Assembly: GCA_946405625.1 (NCBI GenBank)
Contig: CAMJHQ010000024.1
Coordinates: 1-52,080 of the forward strand
From: an uncultured Lachnospiraceae bacterium
GTDB taxonomy: Bacteria > Bacillota > Clostridia > Lachnospirales > Lachnospiraceae
Direction of reading: 5' to 3'
DNA: 52,080 nt
In this document: positions 17,145-26,125 of the stretch, one piece after another
Layout: each line of letters starts with the position of its first letter
How positions within the stretch are numbered: the stretch's first letter is position 1
Notes under the pieces: generated by a model
Databases searched by the model: none
Seen by the model: the letters and a program-made list of their open reading frames with translations, nothing else
Told to the model about the DNA's origin: nothing
Translations under genes and position numbers: made by a program

Positions 17145-18242
17145 TTATATTGCACATTTATTTAAAATCTCATTCAATGCATCCTCGCTCTCACATACAA
17201 TTATTTTATCTTTCTGAGAATAAATACTTTTTAACGCCTCTATACACTTATCATATATACTATCATTAACCTTCATGTGTTTTTTCATCATCTTATATAG
17301 AAAAACCACCTTAGGTTCTTGATTGAATATAATCTTCGGTGAAAAAACAACTGTTGAAAACGAATTAATAAATACCTTATCCGAAAAATCATTATATAAA
17401 CATAACATTTCAAATGGCAAACCAAATTCTATAGACTGATTTCCATCATATTTTGCTTTTATTTCTCTTGGATGACTCTTAATCATAAATTTGCCGGTTC
17501 TCAATACTTTATCAATTATTCTTGAAAATATAATATTACCAGACTTATCAAATTCTTCATTTCTTACAGTATCAAAAAAAACATTCTTTGATACTGTTGT
17601 GTTAGTTTTATCTATGTAAAACACTCTTTTTAACAATTTATTGACTTCACTATTTATGCCCCCAATCGGAATAATTGTTTTATCACTATTAGGATTAACT
17701 TGACGAAAAAAATCTGGAGAAGTTAGATAATAATCGCAATTGAATAATAATAAATCCCTCCCAAAAAATAGTTTTCTGGCATAATAATCTATCTTAGTTA
17801 TATCATCCATATGTTCATTATATGAACCTAATCCATCATCATAATAATGAATATTATAGTTTGAGCAGTTCTTAACAATATAGAATTTTATAAACCTTCC
17901 AAATACATCCGTTCTTGGATCATTTGCAAAAAAATAATCAGAATATTGTGAAATATCTCGAATCACTTTGGGAACTAATTTATTAAATTGCCCATATCCC
18001 TTTAAAGCATATATATATTGTGATATTTTATTATTCGGAAAACCCCAATCTTTATTTCTGTCAATTAAATAAACATTTTCAAACATATCTATTGCTATTA
18101 AATTAGCAGCAATCTGTTTTGCAGTCGAAAAAACATCATCAATATATATATCTGCCTTCAACTTCTTGTTTTGTAAAATCAAAACACTATTAAAAATATG
18201 GAATGGTGTTCCACAAAAAAAACAAGCTTTATTCTCTCCCAT
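17145..18242 (-). CDS. Bacterial sialyltransferase-like glycosyltransferase (GT52 type)
   Basis: 365 residues. Three patterns shared by bacterial sialyltransferases of the GT-B fold are in order. There is an acidic DDG (135-137, in YYDDGLGSY), an HP motif in IKSHPRE (257-258) and an S/T motif in NSFST (293-297). The N-terminal FFCGTPFHIFNSVLI resembles the opening of GT52 (Lst-like) enzymes. It most likely transfers the CMP-activated nonulosonic acid made by this cassette onto a glycan acceptor. It has an AGGAG site before its ATG and very low GC. The assignment rests on motifs, not on a database search. Confidence 0.78.
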   Translation of the reverse strand: MGENKACFFCGTPFHIFNSVLILQNKKLKADIYIDDVFSTAKQIAANLIAIDMFENVYLIDRNKDWGFPNNKISQYIYALKGYGQFNKLVPKVIRDISQYSDYFFANDPRTDVFGRFIKFYIVKNCSNYNIHYYDDGLGSYNEHMDDITKIDYYARKLFFGRDLLLFNCDYYLTSPDFFRQVNPNSDKTIIPIGGINSEVNKLLKRVFYIDKTNTTVSKNVFFDTVRNEEFDKSGNIIFSRIIDKVLRTGKFMIKSHPREIKAKYDGNQSIEFGLPFEMLCLYNDFSDKVFINSFSTVVFSPKIIFNQEPKVVFLYKMMKKHMKVNDSIYDKCIEALKSIYSQKDKIIVCESEDALNEILNKCAI

Positions 18243-18297
18243 AATTCTCCTATATGATATGAAAAATAATATTTCCGTTATAATATGAATCTATGAA

Positions 18298-19242
18298 TCA
18301 CTCATCGTATTCTTTATTATTAATTATATAATCTTTAACCACATATTGTGGTGAATTGTTTATACTAATATATATCCTTCCGATATATTCACCAATCAAT
18401 CCAAGCATGATCAGAATCATTCCGCCAATTATTAAGAGTAATGAAATAATAGTACTCCAACCTTCGACCTGAGTGATTCCCGATACTCTTCTGACTATCG
18501 TAACAATAGCATATATAAAACCGGCCAAAGCCAGGATAAATCCAAGGAATGCACTAAACTCAAGCGGTTTTACCGAAAATGCCGTAAATCCGTTGATCCA
18601 TAAAGAAAGCAGCTTAAACGGAGAATAACCCGAAACTCCTTCCAATCTCTTTCTATGATTTGTGGGAACGCTGGCTATATTCCTGGTTGTTCTGAGAATA
18701 AGACCTCCCATATAAGGGAATGCATTCTTATATTTTACTATCTCATCAATTATATATTTTCTGGCTATAAAGAAACTGCTTCCCTTTACATCTTTTGGTT
18801 CATGGAGCATAATCTCCGCCATTCTTTTAGCCATCCAGGTACCGAATTTTCGAAATGCTGTCTGCTTAATAACTCTGTAATAAGCATATACAACATCATA
18901 TCCTTCTTCTATCTTGGCTATCAGTTCGCCAAGTGAATCAAGCGGCGTCTGTCCGTCATCATCCAATGAAACAACAAAATCACCCGAACATCTGGCATAA
19001 CCTGCCAAGAGCGCTGAATGCTGTCCGAAGTTTCTTGCAAGATTAATTCCAATTCTGTTATCTTCCTCGGAAACAAGCTTTTTGATTACACTCCAAACAT
19101 TGTCAGGCGAACAGTCATTCACCATAACAATCTCGTAGGTATCCCCTTTTCTGCGAGACATTTCGGATTTAATCTCTGCAACAACCTTGGGAAGCGTATT
19201 TTCCGATCTATAACAAGGAATTACAAAAGAATATTTTGCCAT
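18298..19242 (-). CDS. GtrB/DPM1-like membrane glycosyltransferase (GT2)
   Basis: 314 residues. The GT2 domain opens with YSFVIPCYRSENTLPKVV and has the metal- and sugar-binding DDDGQ at 94-98. Two C-terminal membrane helices lie at about 230-252 and 262-285, followed by GEYIGRIYISINNSP, a pattern typical of GtrB, ArnC and CsbB. These enzymes attach a sugar to undecaprenyl phosphate, for use by a GT-C partner outside the membrane. Such partners could be the DUF2142-like or YfhO-like proteins of this window. It starts within the stop codon of the ketosynthase gene (TAATG), so the two are translationally coupled. Its composition is close to that of the acyl module. Confidence 0.9.
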   Translation of the reverse strand: MAKYSFVIPCYRSENTLPKVVAEIKSEMSRRKGDTYEIVMVNDCSPDNVWSVIKKLVSEEDNRIGINLARNFGQHSALLAGYARCSGDFVVSLDDDGQTPLDSLGELIAKIEEGYDVVYAYYRVIKQTAFRKFGTWMAKRMAEIMLHEPKDVKGSSFFIARKYIIDEIVKYKNAFPYMGGLILRTTRNIASVPTNHRKRLEGVSGYSPFKLLSLWINGFTAFSVKPLEFSAFLGFILALAGFIYAIVTIVRRVSGITQVEGWSTIISLLLIIGGMILIMLGLIGEYIGRIYISINNSPQYVVKDYIINNKEYDE

Positions 19243-20333
19243 TAGTGTTCCACGAATCCTTCCTTATAATAATCATCTGTACATTCGACAGAGTATATAT
19301 TCGTCGTATCTATAGTCACTGAAGCACATGCCCATGACAGTCCCACACCAAATCCGTAAAGGAAGAGTTTTTGTTCTCCCGACTCGTCGTGAAATGCATC
19401 ACAAAGTGTAAGCGGAATAGAGCAAACACTCGTATTTCCGTATCTATCAAGCGATATTTTCATTTTTTCTTTATCTGCACCAATCTTTTTGATCAAATGT
19501 TTAAGAATAAAAAGATTCGGTTGATGGAATATATATGCATCAAATTCATTCGGATCATATTCATACTTATCCATAAATTCCTTGGCTAGTTTCGGAACAT
19601 CTGTCATAGAAAAGCTGAAAACATCCATACCATTCATATACAAGTCATAATCCGATCTTGTATTACCATCTGACCATTCAGTTCTTTCTCTTGAAGCATC
19701 CACATTCCTGTATGCTCCTGCAGGAACTATAATCGATTTAAATCTGGAACCATCGGATTTCATTCCAATCCGTATCAGATTCGTCTCATCGCCAGACGGA
19801 GAATCAAGCTTCTCAATAAGAGTTGCCGTTCCTCCATCACCAAATATCATTCTGGATTTATCAAAAGGAGAAACGACCTTACTGGTTATATCTCCTGTTA
19901 GAAGTAATCCTCTCTTCGCACTTGACGAATTAAGGATAGACCCCATAGTCTGTAATCCATATATATATCCTGAACAACCAAGATTATTATCAAATACGAT
20001 ACAGTCAGTAGAAAGTCCCAATCTCTTTTGTAGAACACATGCAGTAGGCGGAACCTGATAATCCAGATAAGCCGCTGTGAAAATTAGTATATCAATAGAT
20101 TCCGGATCTATATTCATCTCATCCATCAAACGTTTTGCAGCAACATATGCAAGGTCTGATGATGTCTGCTCTTTAGATGCATGATGAGATTCCTTCACTC
20201 CGGTCGTTGCTATATTTTTTGAAACAGTATCCTCTCCGAAGAGTTCATCATACTCATGAGCATTTACTACTTTAGTTGGAACAGCTGCTGCGATTCCTGA
20301 TATTTTTATGTTATTAAATTCTGCCGAAATCAT
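19242..20333 (-). CDS. FabH-like ketoacyl-ACP synthase III, copy 1
   Basis: 363 residues, a full KAS III thiolase fold. The catalytic triad is intact: Cys120 in NLGCSG, His270 in FHQPN and Asn300 in YGNTS. It would condense an acyl-CoA starter with a malonyl-type unit on ACP, or transfer an acyl group. The NLGCS nucleophile context differs from the housekeeping FabH AACAG. It is seen in KAS III genes of surface-glycan loci, for example FabH2 in the Campylobacter flagellin-glycosylation locus. It overlaps the transketolase C-terminal subunit by 20 bases. It is a paralogue of the gene at 27110. Confidence 0.9.
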   Translation of the reverse strand: MISAEFNNIKISGIAAAVPTKVVNAHEYDELFGEDTVSKNIATTGVKESHHASKEQTSSDLAYVAAKRLMDEMNIDPESIDILIFTAAYLDYQVPPTACVLQKRLGLSTDCIVFDNNLGCSGYIYGLQTMGSILNSSSAKRGLLLTGDITSKVVSPFDKSRMIFGDGGTATLIEKLDSPSGDETNLIRIGMKSDGSRFKSIIVPAGAYRNVDASRERTEWSDGNTRSDYDLYMNGMDVFSFSMTDVPKLAKEFMDKYEYDPNEFDAYIFHQPNLFILKHLIKKIGADKEKMKISLDRYGNTSVCSIPLTLCDAFHDESGEQKLFLYGFGVGLSWACASVTIDTTNIYSVECTDDYYKEGFVEH

Positions 20334-21288
20334 TCAGAACCCTCTCTTTAATCTTCGCAGCCGATAGTCCGGCCTGATCTAACATATAAGAATAATCACC
20401 ATCTTTAAAGTATTTATCTTCAACGCCGATAATACTATGAACCGGTCTCTTCAATCTATTGGAATAGTATTCACTGATTGCACTTCCCAATCCACCGGAT
20501 ATATAATGTTCTTCTACAGATGCAACAAACTTGAATCTGTCTGCTATTTCATTCAAACATTCCACATCCAGAGGCTTTAACGTATGTGCATCATAGACCT
20601 CACAGGATAAACCTTCCTTTTCAATAAGTCTTGCTGCACGGACAGCTTCGTTAATAACAGCTCCTGTGGCAACTATACATATATCATATCCTTCTTTTAT
20701 CTTATTAAACTTTCCGAGTTTAAAATCATAATCATCTTTATAAATATTCGGTATTCCCGGTGTTCCTGTAAGCCTAAGATATGCCGGTCCGTTATAATCC
20801 ACCAGATGCTCTATACACTTGGCTGTTTCCACGCAATCAGCCGGTGAAAGGATAGTCATCCCAGGTATAGTTCTCATAAGCGCTATATCCTCCAACGCAT
20901 AATGAGTATTTCCCTGTGAGCCTAACGAGAAGCCACTTGCAAGTGCAACTACCTTCACATTTAAATGCATATATCCGACAAGAGTTCTGATAGCTTCAAA
21001 CGGTCGAAGTGAAGCAAATGGAGCAAAAGATGTAACGAATACGTTCTTTCCTTCAAGCGCCATACCCGATGCCATCGCAACCATATTCTGTTCGGATATT
21101 CCTGCATTAAAGAATCTGTCACTATGATTCTTCATATAATCCTCTAATCCCGCAGAGCTTCCGACATCGGCTGCAATCATATAAAAATCCTTAGAATCAT
21201 CTGCCACTTCATTAAGTATATTTCCAAACAGTTTTCTCTGGCCAAGTCTCGACCACTGTATTAATTTTTTCTTTTCATATTCAATCAT
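20314..21288 (-). CDS. Transketolase-like protein, C-terminal (Pyr/C) subunit
   Basis: 324 residues. It corresponds to the pyrimidine-binding and C-terminal domains of transketolase. The conserved glutamate that activates thiamine diphosphate is Glu66 in NAGISEQNMVAMASGMA, and the phosphate and substrate loop FAPFASLRPFEAIR follows. Together with the upstream subunit it should form a split, heteromeric transketolase of the kind often found in secondary-metabolite and sugar loci. It would transfer a two-carbon ketol group to an aldehyde acceptor. It starts within two bases of the N-subunit's stop and is followed by the ketosynthase with a 20-base overlap. Confidence 0.9.
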   Translation of the reverse strand: MIEYEKKKLIQWSRLGQRKLFGNILNEVADDSKDFYMIAADVGSSAGLEDYMKNHSDRFFNAGISEQNMVAMASGMALEGKNVFVTSFAPFASLRPFEAIRTLVGYMHLNVKVVALASGFSLGSQGNTHYALEDIALMRTIPGMTILSPADCVETAKCIEHLVDYNGPAYLRLTGTPGIPNIYKDDYDFKLGKFNKIKEGYDICIVATGAVINEAVRAARLIEKEGLSCEVYDAHTLKPLDVECLNEIADRFKFVASVEEHYISGGLGSAISEYYSNRLKRPVHSIIGVEDKYFKDGDYSYMLDQAGLSAAKIKERVLNDFGRI

Positions 21289-21289
21289 A

Positions 21290-22063
21290 TTATTTTAGTT
21301 CCTGAATATATCCGTTATACTCATCCTCAGTTATTCTCATGTGATGAATGCCTGATTTTCCTTCTATTGATGCTATTCCTTTACCTTTTACAGTATGAGC
21401 TATTATTGCTGTAGGATGCCCCTCCAAAAAACCATTCAAAGCATCTTCTATTTCAGTGTAATCATGTCCATCTACATGCTTTACATGCCAACCAAAATCC
21501 TCAAAAACCTTTCCGATATCTTTTATAGGCATTATGTCATTCGTATATCCGTCCAGCTGTTGACCATTAACATCAACTATGACTGTAATATTATCTAAAC
21601 CAAGTTTTGATGCCGTCATAGCTCCTTCCCATATACTTCCCTCGTTACACTCCCCGTCTCCGACAAGAACATATATATGAGAATCAGCACCATTCTGTTT
21701 TCTTATCAATGCAATCCCCGATGCAATAGATATTCCATATCCGAGACTTCCTCCGGATATATCTATGCCGTTCTCACTATCCTTTATTTCATGAGTTGTA
21801 AGCGAACTGCCGGAATCTTCAAAGGTGAGTAGTTTTTCCTTAGGAAAGTAACCGCATTCAGCCAAAACAGCATAATGAGCAAGTGCAACATGGCCCTTAC
21901 TTAAAATAAATCTATCTCCATCTTTCATGACCTTTCCATACAAAACCGCAAGGATATCCGCTGCCGAAAACGCCCCGCCGATATGTCCTCCGTTTGCACC
22001 TGCATGAAGAGTCATATCAAGCACATCTTTTCTTATATTATATGCAAGTTCTTTCACATCCAT
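21290..22063 (-). CDS. Transketolase-like protein, N-terminal (PP) subunit
   Basis: 257 residues from the chosen start. The thiamine diphosphate motif is GDGECN (135-140) through VDVNGQQLDG. The substrate-binding histidines are visible in NGGHIGG (about 27), SKGH (58) and KSGIHHMR near the end. This is the first half of transketolase, and the second half is the next gene. The frame extends to 22090, but that start has no ribosome binding site. The ATG at 22063 has GGAGG about 14 bases upstream, a rather long spacing. Either way the start lies inside the end of the SDR gene (ending 22038), which suggests translational coupling. Confidence 0.88.
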   Translation of the reverse strand: MDVKELAYNIRKDVLDMTLHAGANGGHIGGAFSAADILAVLYGKVMKDGDRFILSKGHVALAHYAVLAECGYFPKEKLLTFEDSGSSLTTHEIKDSENGIDISGGSLGYGISIASGIALIRKQNGADSHIYVLVGDGECNEGSIWEGAMTASKLGLDNITVIVDVNGQQLDGYTNDIMPIKDIGKVFEDFGWHVKHVDGHDYTEIEDALNGFLEGHPTAIIAHTVKGKGIASIEGKSGIHHMRITEDEYNGYIQELK

Positions 22064-22814
22064 ACTTCGAACTATATCCTCCGCCATCAACTATCAGCGT
22101 CTGTCCGCTGATATAGCTTGCCTCTTCGCTCCCAAGGAAGTAAACCGTATTTGCAATTTCCGATGGTTCACCCATTCTCCTAGCAACCAGTCTTTCTTTG
22201 AGACCTTCTCTCATCGAGTCTTCCATCTGCATGATCATTTCAGTATTGATCATACCCGGAGCCACTGCATTTACACGAATTCCGTAGGCCGCCAGCTCCT
22301 TTGAGAGTTTCTTCGTCATTCCGACTATTGCGGACTTTCCCGAAACATATTCGAATTGTCCTTCTATCCCTGTAAATGCGGCAATTGATGCCATATTTAC
22401 AATCGAACCTTTTCTGTTTCTAATCATCGCTCTGCAGACAATCTGTGTAATCTCAGTCTGTGCAAAGAAATTGACATCAAATGACTCTCTCACCTGATTC
22501 ATATCCGTCATAAGAAATGCCTTACTCGGAAGTACCACTCCCGCATTATTGACCAGCACATCAATCTTCTTATGAACAGATAACGCTTCCTTCAGAGCCG
22601 CCTTCATCTCTTCGGAATTTTTCAGATCAAAATATACCGGAACTACCTCAATAGATGGATTTTCACTCTTCAGATTTTCGATATCCCGCAAGAAATCTTC
22701 ACTTTCTTTCCTTGCATGTGCAAGGATTGTTACGGAATCTTCCTTCGCAAATCTTTCAAGAATCGCTTTTCCTATTCCTCTGTTTGTGCCGGTGATCAGT
22801 ACTGTTCTTCCCAT
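22038..22814 (-). CDS. SDR oxidoreductase, FabG-like, copy 1
   Basis: 258 residues, a classical short-chain dehydrogenase/reductase. The cofactor loop is TGTNRGIGKA (8-17), the NNAG motif is in VLVNNAGVVLP, and the catalytic Ser and YxxxK lie in NMASIAAF and FEYVSGKSAI. The end shows NAVAPGMINTEMI and the GQTLIVDGG motif. Proteins like this reduce 3-ketoacyl-ACP, so it may reduce the ketosynthase product, but SDRs acting on small ketones or sugars look alike. It lies between LuxC and the transketolase N-subunit, whose start it overlaps. Confidence 0.88.
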   Translation of the reverse strand: MGRTVLITGTNRGIGKAILERFAKEDSVTILAHARKESEDFLRDIENLKSENPSIEVVPVYFDLKNSEEMKAALKEALSVHKKIDVLVNNAGVVLPSKAFLMTDMNQVRESFDVNFFAQTEITQIVCRAMIRNRKGSIVNMASIAAFTGIEGQFEYVSGKSAIVGMTKKLSKELAAYGIRVNAVAPGMINTEMIMQMEDSMREGLKERLVARRMGEPSEIANTVYFLGSEEASYISGQTLIVDGGGYSSKYGCERTCI

Positions 22815-22857
22815 TTATACTTACCTTCTCATTTGCCGTAGCATTTAATTAATATGA

Positions 22858-24033
22858 CTAGCTCAGACTTACAATTCTTGATAAGCTTCTCACCAGATCA
22901 TAGCCATCCCATATAACACCTATATCCAGCGATTTTCCGACAGGTACTATTCTGTCGATACCTCTCAGATTATTATCGATCACATTTTTTCTTAACTCTT
23001 CCGCGTCAAGGCCAAAATATATAAGCGTCTGATACTTCTCGGTAATAATATCATTGATATCCGATATATCATTTATAGCCATCTCATGAAAATATCCGCT
23101 CTTACCACGAAGCTCTGTGATATCTTCCTTAGTATTCTTAATTTCTATCCTGTAAAGCAGATTATCCTTATTCTTATAATCCGCTATTCTTTCCTTATTC
23201 TCAATAGCTTCCTGACAAAGATTGGTATACTTATCAACAGCGACTGCATCCTGAAGATAATATCTGTCCTTTGCCAGATCATAAACAGCATTCCAGAATC
23301 GTTCTCGCGCTTCTGCATTGTCATTAACCCAGAATATCATCTGTGGACTTGAACAGGCATTCTGATCCATAAGATATGTATCATTATAGAAGTCTTCCGC
23401 AAGCTTCTTTATCACTGTTTCGTCAGCCTTCAGAACTGCCTCTGCGTCGATCATGCATATCGAATATCTGTCAGCAAAGGTTATATCCACACATCTCGGT
23501 TTTGCCCCAAGCTTCTTTATATTCTCGACTGTTCTGTCACCGCCCCAGATCATTCTGGCATCGGCGAGCTTTGAATACTCTGATGTAATCTCATCATCTG
23601 CCGAATATCTTATAAATGCAGTCCTCTTCTCTATCTCAGGATGCTTTTCCAGAACCGCTCTTATAACATCAAGTATAAGGTCTGTCTGAGGGAAGCTCCT
23701 GCTCGGAAGTCTTACGATATTTGCACACCCGGCCAGAACTCCGAACATATATGTAAACGCAAAATTCACAGGTATATTTCCCGGAGACACATGAAATACC
23801 AGACCTCGTCCGAGTCTCTTACTTACATCTCCGAAGCTTTCCTTAAGCTTCTCTATATTTCCCCGTCTGCACCAGAACGCAAAGGCCACTGCATCAGGAA
23901 ACTGCCTTATTCCGGGTGTCTTAAGGATAGCTTGAGACAAGTCATTGGCAAATGACAGTGCCTCATCCGAATAAACCTTCATAGGCGCATTTACGATATT
24001 TTCATTTCCTATTATGTAACTAACGTTTTTCAT
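22858..24033 (-). CDS. LuxC-like acyl reductase
   Basis: 391 residues from the chosen start. LuxC is the fatty-acid reductase that takes an acyl group from LuxE and reduces it with NADPH to an aldehyde. Visible are HVSPGNIPVN (81-90), the ALDH-like fold pattern, and the nucleophile Cys227 in LMDQNACSSPQ, a strong LuxC signature. It is shorter than luminous LuxC (about 480), mostly at the N-terminus. A longer frame upstream overlaps luxE by 143 bases and is unlikely. The ATG at 24033 overlaps the luxE stop by 14 bases, with AGGGGG upstream. No luciferase genes are present, so the aldehyde serves another purpose. Confidence 0.88.
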   Translation of the reverse strand: MKNVSYIIGNENIVNAPMKVYSDEALSFANDLSQAILKTPGIRQFPDAVAFAFWCRRGNIEKLKESFGDVSKRLGRGLVFHVSPGNIPVNFAFTYMFGVLAGCANIVRLPSRSFPQTDLILDVIRAVLEKHPEIEKRTAFIRYSADDEITSEYSKLADARMIWGGDRTVENIKKLGAKPRCVDITFADRYSICMIDAEAVLKADETVIKKLAEDFYNDTYLMDQNACSSPQMIFWVNDNAEARERFWNAVYDLAKDRYYLQDAVAVDKYTNLCQEAIENKERIADYKNKDNLLYRIEIKNTKEDITELRGKSGYFHEMAINDISDINDIITEKYQTLIYFGLDAEELRKNVIDNNLRGIDRIVPVGKSLDIGVIWDGYDLVRSLSRIVSLS

Positions 24034-25099
24034 AGGTATCGCTGCACCCCCTAAGTTCTGCTCCCTTAATTCTTCCGAATATCTTAAAATACTTTCCGCA
24101 TCTTCCGCATGGACAATCATCCTCTCCAAGGACGACACCCTCATCTTCTGTAAGTAGTGCATGCCCCGGATAGCTGGTCGGAAGAAGTGATATAAGCTCT
24201 ATAAGTCCCTTTTCACCTATTTCAGCATCAGAAAAGTCATAAGAACGTCTAATGTGGACATCTGAATAATTCGAGCAGTGCATATGTCCATATTCACACT
24301 CAACGAAAACAGAGCCGAGCTGCTCTGCCATACCATAATAATTATGGACTTCAACATTACCACCCAGGACCTTACTCAGTCTCTCATTATATTCCAGAGT
24401 ATCCACAGCCTGATCCTTAAGTTTCTTCCATCCACCTATATGGAAAACTATTGCTTTTTCAAAAGGAAATGAGATCCCCTTATCCTCAAGTACACGTATT
24501 ACATACTGCCATATCATATAGGTATAGCCAAACATAAGAACGGCCTCCCCCTTATGCTTATCACAAAATGCGGAAACCTTATCTATATCTATATCCATAT
24601 TTTCATCCAGCGCATATTCGGTTCCTCGACCAAATGTCGTAAAACCTATTATACCCGCTCCACGTGCAGAAAACATTGACCTGTCCTTCTTGACCATCTC
24701 TGTATCAAGCAGAAGGAGTGGAAGTCTCTGTTTTCCGATATAAGAAGAAATGATAGCTGCCAGAGTCTTTGTCTGACTTCTCACATTTTCCTTATCAAGA
24801 AATATCTTCGAAACCTTCTGTCCGGAGGTTCCCGAAGAGGTCATCGTTTTAACTATCTCTTCCTTAGGAACACTCCTAAGTTCATATTCCTTAAAAAGTC
24901 TTACCGGAATATACGGAACATCCGAAGTACTCTTAATACCGTCTATATCAGTTCCGAGCACACGAAGAATAGCACTATACTCGTCACAATTCTCGGCATG
25001 TTTACGAGTAAGAGCTTTAAGTCCATCAAGAAGAAGTTTTTCCTTCTCTTCTTTTTTTAGACCATATGGATCTATGTCATATAATTCATCAAGTGTCAT
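24020..25099 (-). CDS. LuxE-like acyl-protein synthetase
   Basis: 359 residues, the usual length of LuxE. It activates a carboxylic acid as acyl-AMP and carries the acyl group on to LuxC. The adenylate-forming P-loop reads TMTSSGTSGQKVSK (85-98), and the C-terminal part has a cysteine-rich stretch (CPCGRCGKYFKIFGRIKGAE) resembling PaaK/LuxE. It might also load an ACP. It precedes luxC with a 14-base overlap, so the two act as a unit. The gene starts with GAGGG eight bases upstream of the ATG and is 55 bases after the acetyltransferase. Confidence 0.9.
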   Translation of the reverse strand: MTLDELYDIDPYGLKKEEKEKLLLDGLKALTRKHAENCDEYSAILRVLGTDIDGIKSTSDVPYIPVRLFKEYELRSVPKEEIVKTMTSSGTSGQKVSKIFLDKENVRSQTKTLAAIISSYIGKQRLPLLLLDTEMVKKDRSMFSARGAGIIGFTTFGRGTEYALDENMDIDIDKVSAFCDKHKGEAVLMFGYTYMIWQYVIRVLEDKGISFPFEKAIVFHIGGWKKLKDQAVDTLEYNERLSKVLGGNVEVHNYYGMAEQLGSVFVECEYGHMHCSNYSDVHIRRSYDFSDAEIGEKGLIELISLLPTSYPGHALLTEDEGVVLGEDDCPCGRCGKYFKIFGRIKGAELRGCSDTYEKR

Positions 25100-25154
25100 A
25101 TTCGCCCTCTAAGCTAAGCACTAGTGCACTCAAAACATCAAATTAGTTATCTTC

Positions 25155-25817
25155 TCAAGCTTCTTTGATATATATATCCCTCGGCTCTGAAAAAATCGCA
25201 CCGAGTCCCGAATATATATTCATAACTGCCATATTCCTTGAACTGATTCGTCCCGTCAGACGTCTCTTTCCCATTTCCACCGCCTTCTTTACAGCAAATG
25301 CATATAAAGACATTGCGACTCCCGGAAGCCTGACCGACTGGTCTATCGCAGCAAGATGTATATCAGCTGTCTTATCATCTATATCCTCAATATCTATAAA
25401 ACCGAGCACATCGCCCTTATATCTGCATATAAAAACATTGCTGAGTTTATCCACCCATTCACTGAGTATCGTACGTGCGAGCTGCTCATCAGGAAGACAC
25501 AGGATATTAAATCGTCTGTCATAACCAAATGCAGCAACCGCTATTTCGAGAATTCTGCTCTTTTCAGAACTTCCATCTTCAACATCAAATCTGATAAGCT
25601 TTTCCATATCAGTCTGCACTTTCGTCAGATTGATCGTAACGCCGATTGTTCTGTCTCCGAGAATATATCCTCGCTCTGTCATCACTTTAGCGAATGCTAC
25701 ATCCGACTGAAGCTCGGCTCTGACATTTTTTCCCATGTCACCTTTTATCTCATCAGGCGTTTCAGCTGAAATATATAAAAAATCAGTATTATTATATACT
25801 TTAATCTCTTCCTGCAT
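25155..25817 (-). CDS. GNAT-family acyltransferase
   Basis: 220 residues. The C-terminal half has a GNAT-like course: GFIDIEDIDDKTADIHLAAID, then VAMSLYAFAVKKAVEMGKRRLTGRI and NMAVMNIYSGLGAIFSEPRDIYIK, where the last part is the usual beta-bulge plus substrate lid. The N-terminal half is less conserved. It probably transfers an acyl group from CoA or ACP to an amine, perhaps on a sugar. A clear AGGAG site precedes the ATG. It lies between the acyl carrier protein and LuxE, so it may use the acyl group made by this module. That is an inference. Confidence 0.72.
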   Translation of the reverse strand: MQEEIKVYNNTDFLYISAETPDEIKGDMGKNVRAELQSDVAFAKVMTERGYILGDRTIGVTINLTKVQTDMEKLIRFDVEDGSSEKSRILEIAVAAFGYDRRFNILCLPDEQLARTILSEWVDKLSNVFICRYKGDVLGFIDIEDIDDKTADIHLAAIDQSVRLPGVAMSLYAFAVKKAVEMGKRRLTGRISSRNMAVMNIYSGLGAIFSEPRDIYIKEA

Positions 25818-25849
25818 TCAGACTCCTGTTATCAGATTCACAATCTTTA

Positions 25850-26086
25850 CTAGATTTCTACTTCATACTTCTTCAGTATTTCCTTACCCTTCTCGAAAGA
25901 ATCAAAGGTAATGATATCATCAGTATCAAGGACTATGTCGAATGCATCCTCGATAGCTGCAACAAGCGTCATATGACCTACTGAATCCCACTCCGGAACT
26001 CCCTGGAATGCAAGTCCTTCAACCTGATCCTCATCGATTCCGAGGCCTTCAACAAATGCATTAATATATAATTCAAGGTTTGTCAT
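25850..26086 (-). CDS. Acyl carrier protein, copy 1
   Basis: 78 residues, acidic, typical ACP size. The phosphopantetheine attachment serine is Ser35 in PEWDSVGHMTLV, a form common in dedicated (non-FabD) carrier proteins of glycan and secondary-metabolite loci. Helix 2 and the C-terminal FEKGKEILKKY follow. It should carry the acyl intermediate through ketosynthase, SDR and acyltransferase. AAGGAG lies nine bases before the ATG. It is 39 bases after the other ACP gene, and the pair may serve different enzymes. Confidence 0.93.
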   Translation of the reverse strand: MTNLELYINAFVEGLGIDEDQVEGLAFQGVPEWDSVGHMTLVAAIEDAFDIVLDTDDIITFDSFEKGKEILKKYEVEI

Positions 26087-26125
26087 GATAAAAATCTCCT
26101 TAATTAAATTCGAATAAATATACTT

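Noticed and set aside
24034-24162. Longer LuxC N-terminus
   Set aside because: It overlaps luxE deeply; the ATG at 24033 follows AGGGGG and gives a normal coupled junction.
22858-25099. A bioluminescence (lux) operon, because of LuxC and LuxE
   Set aside because: No luxA, luxB or luxD is present, and the neighbours are KAS III, ACP and transketolase.
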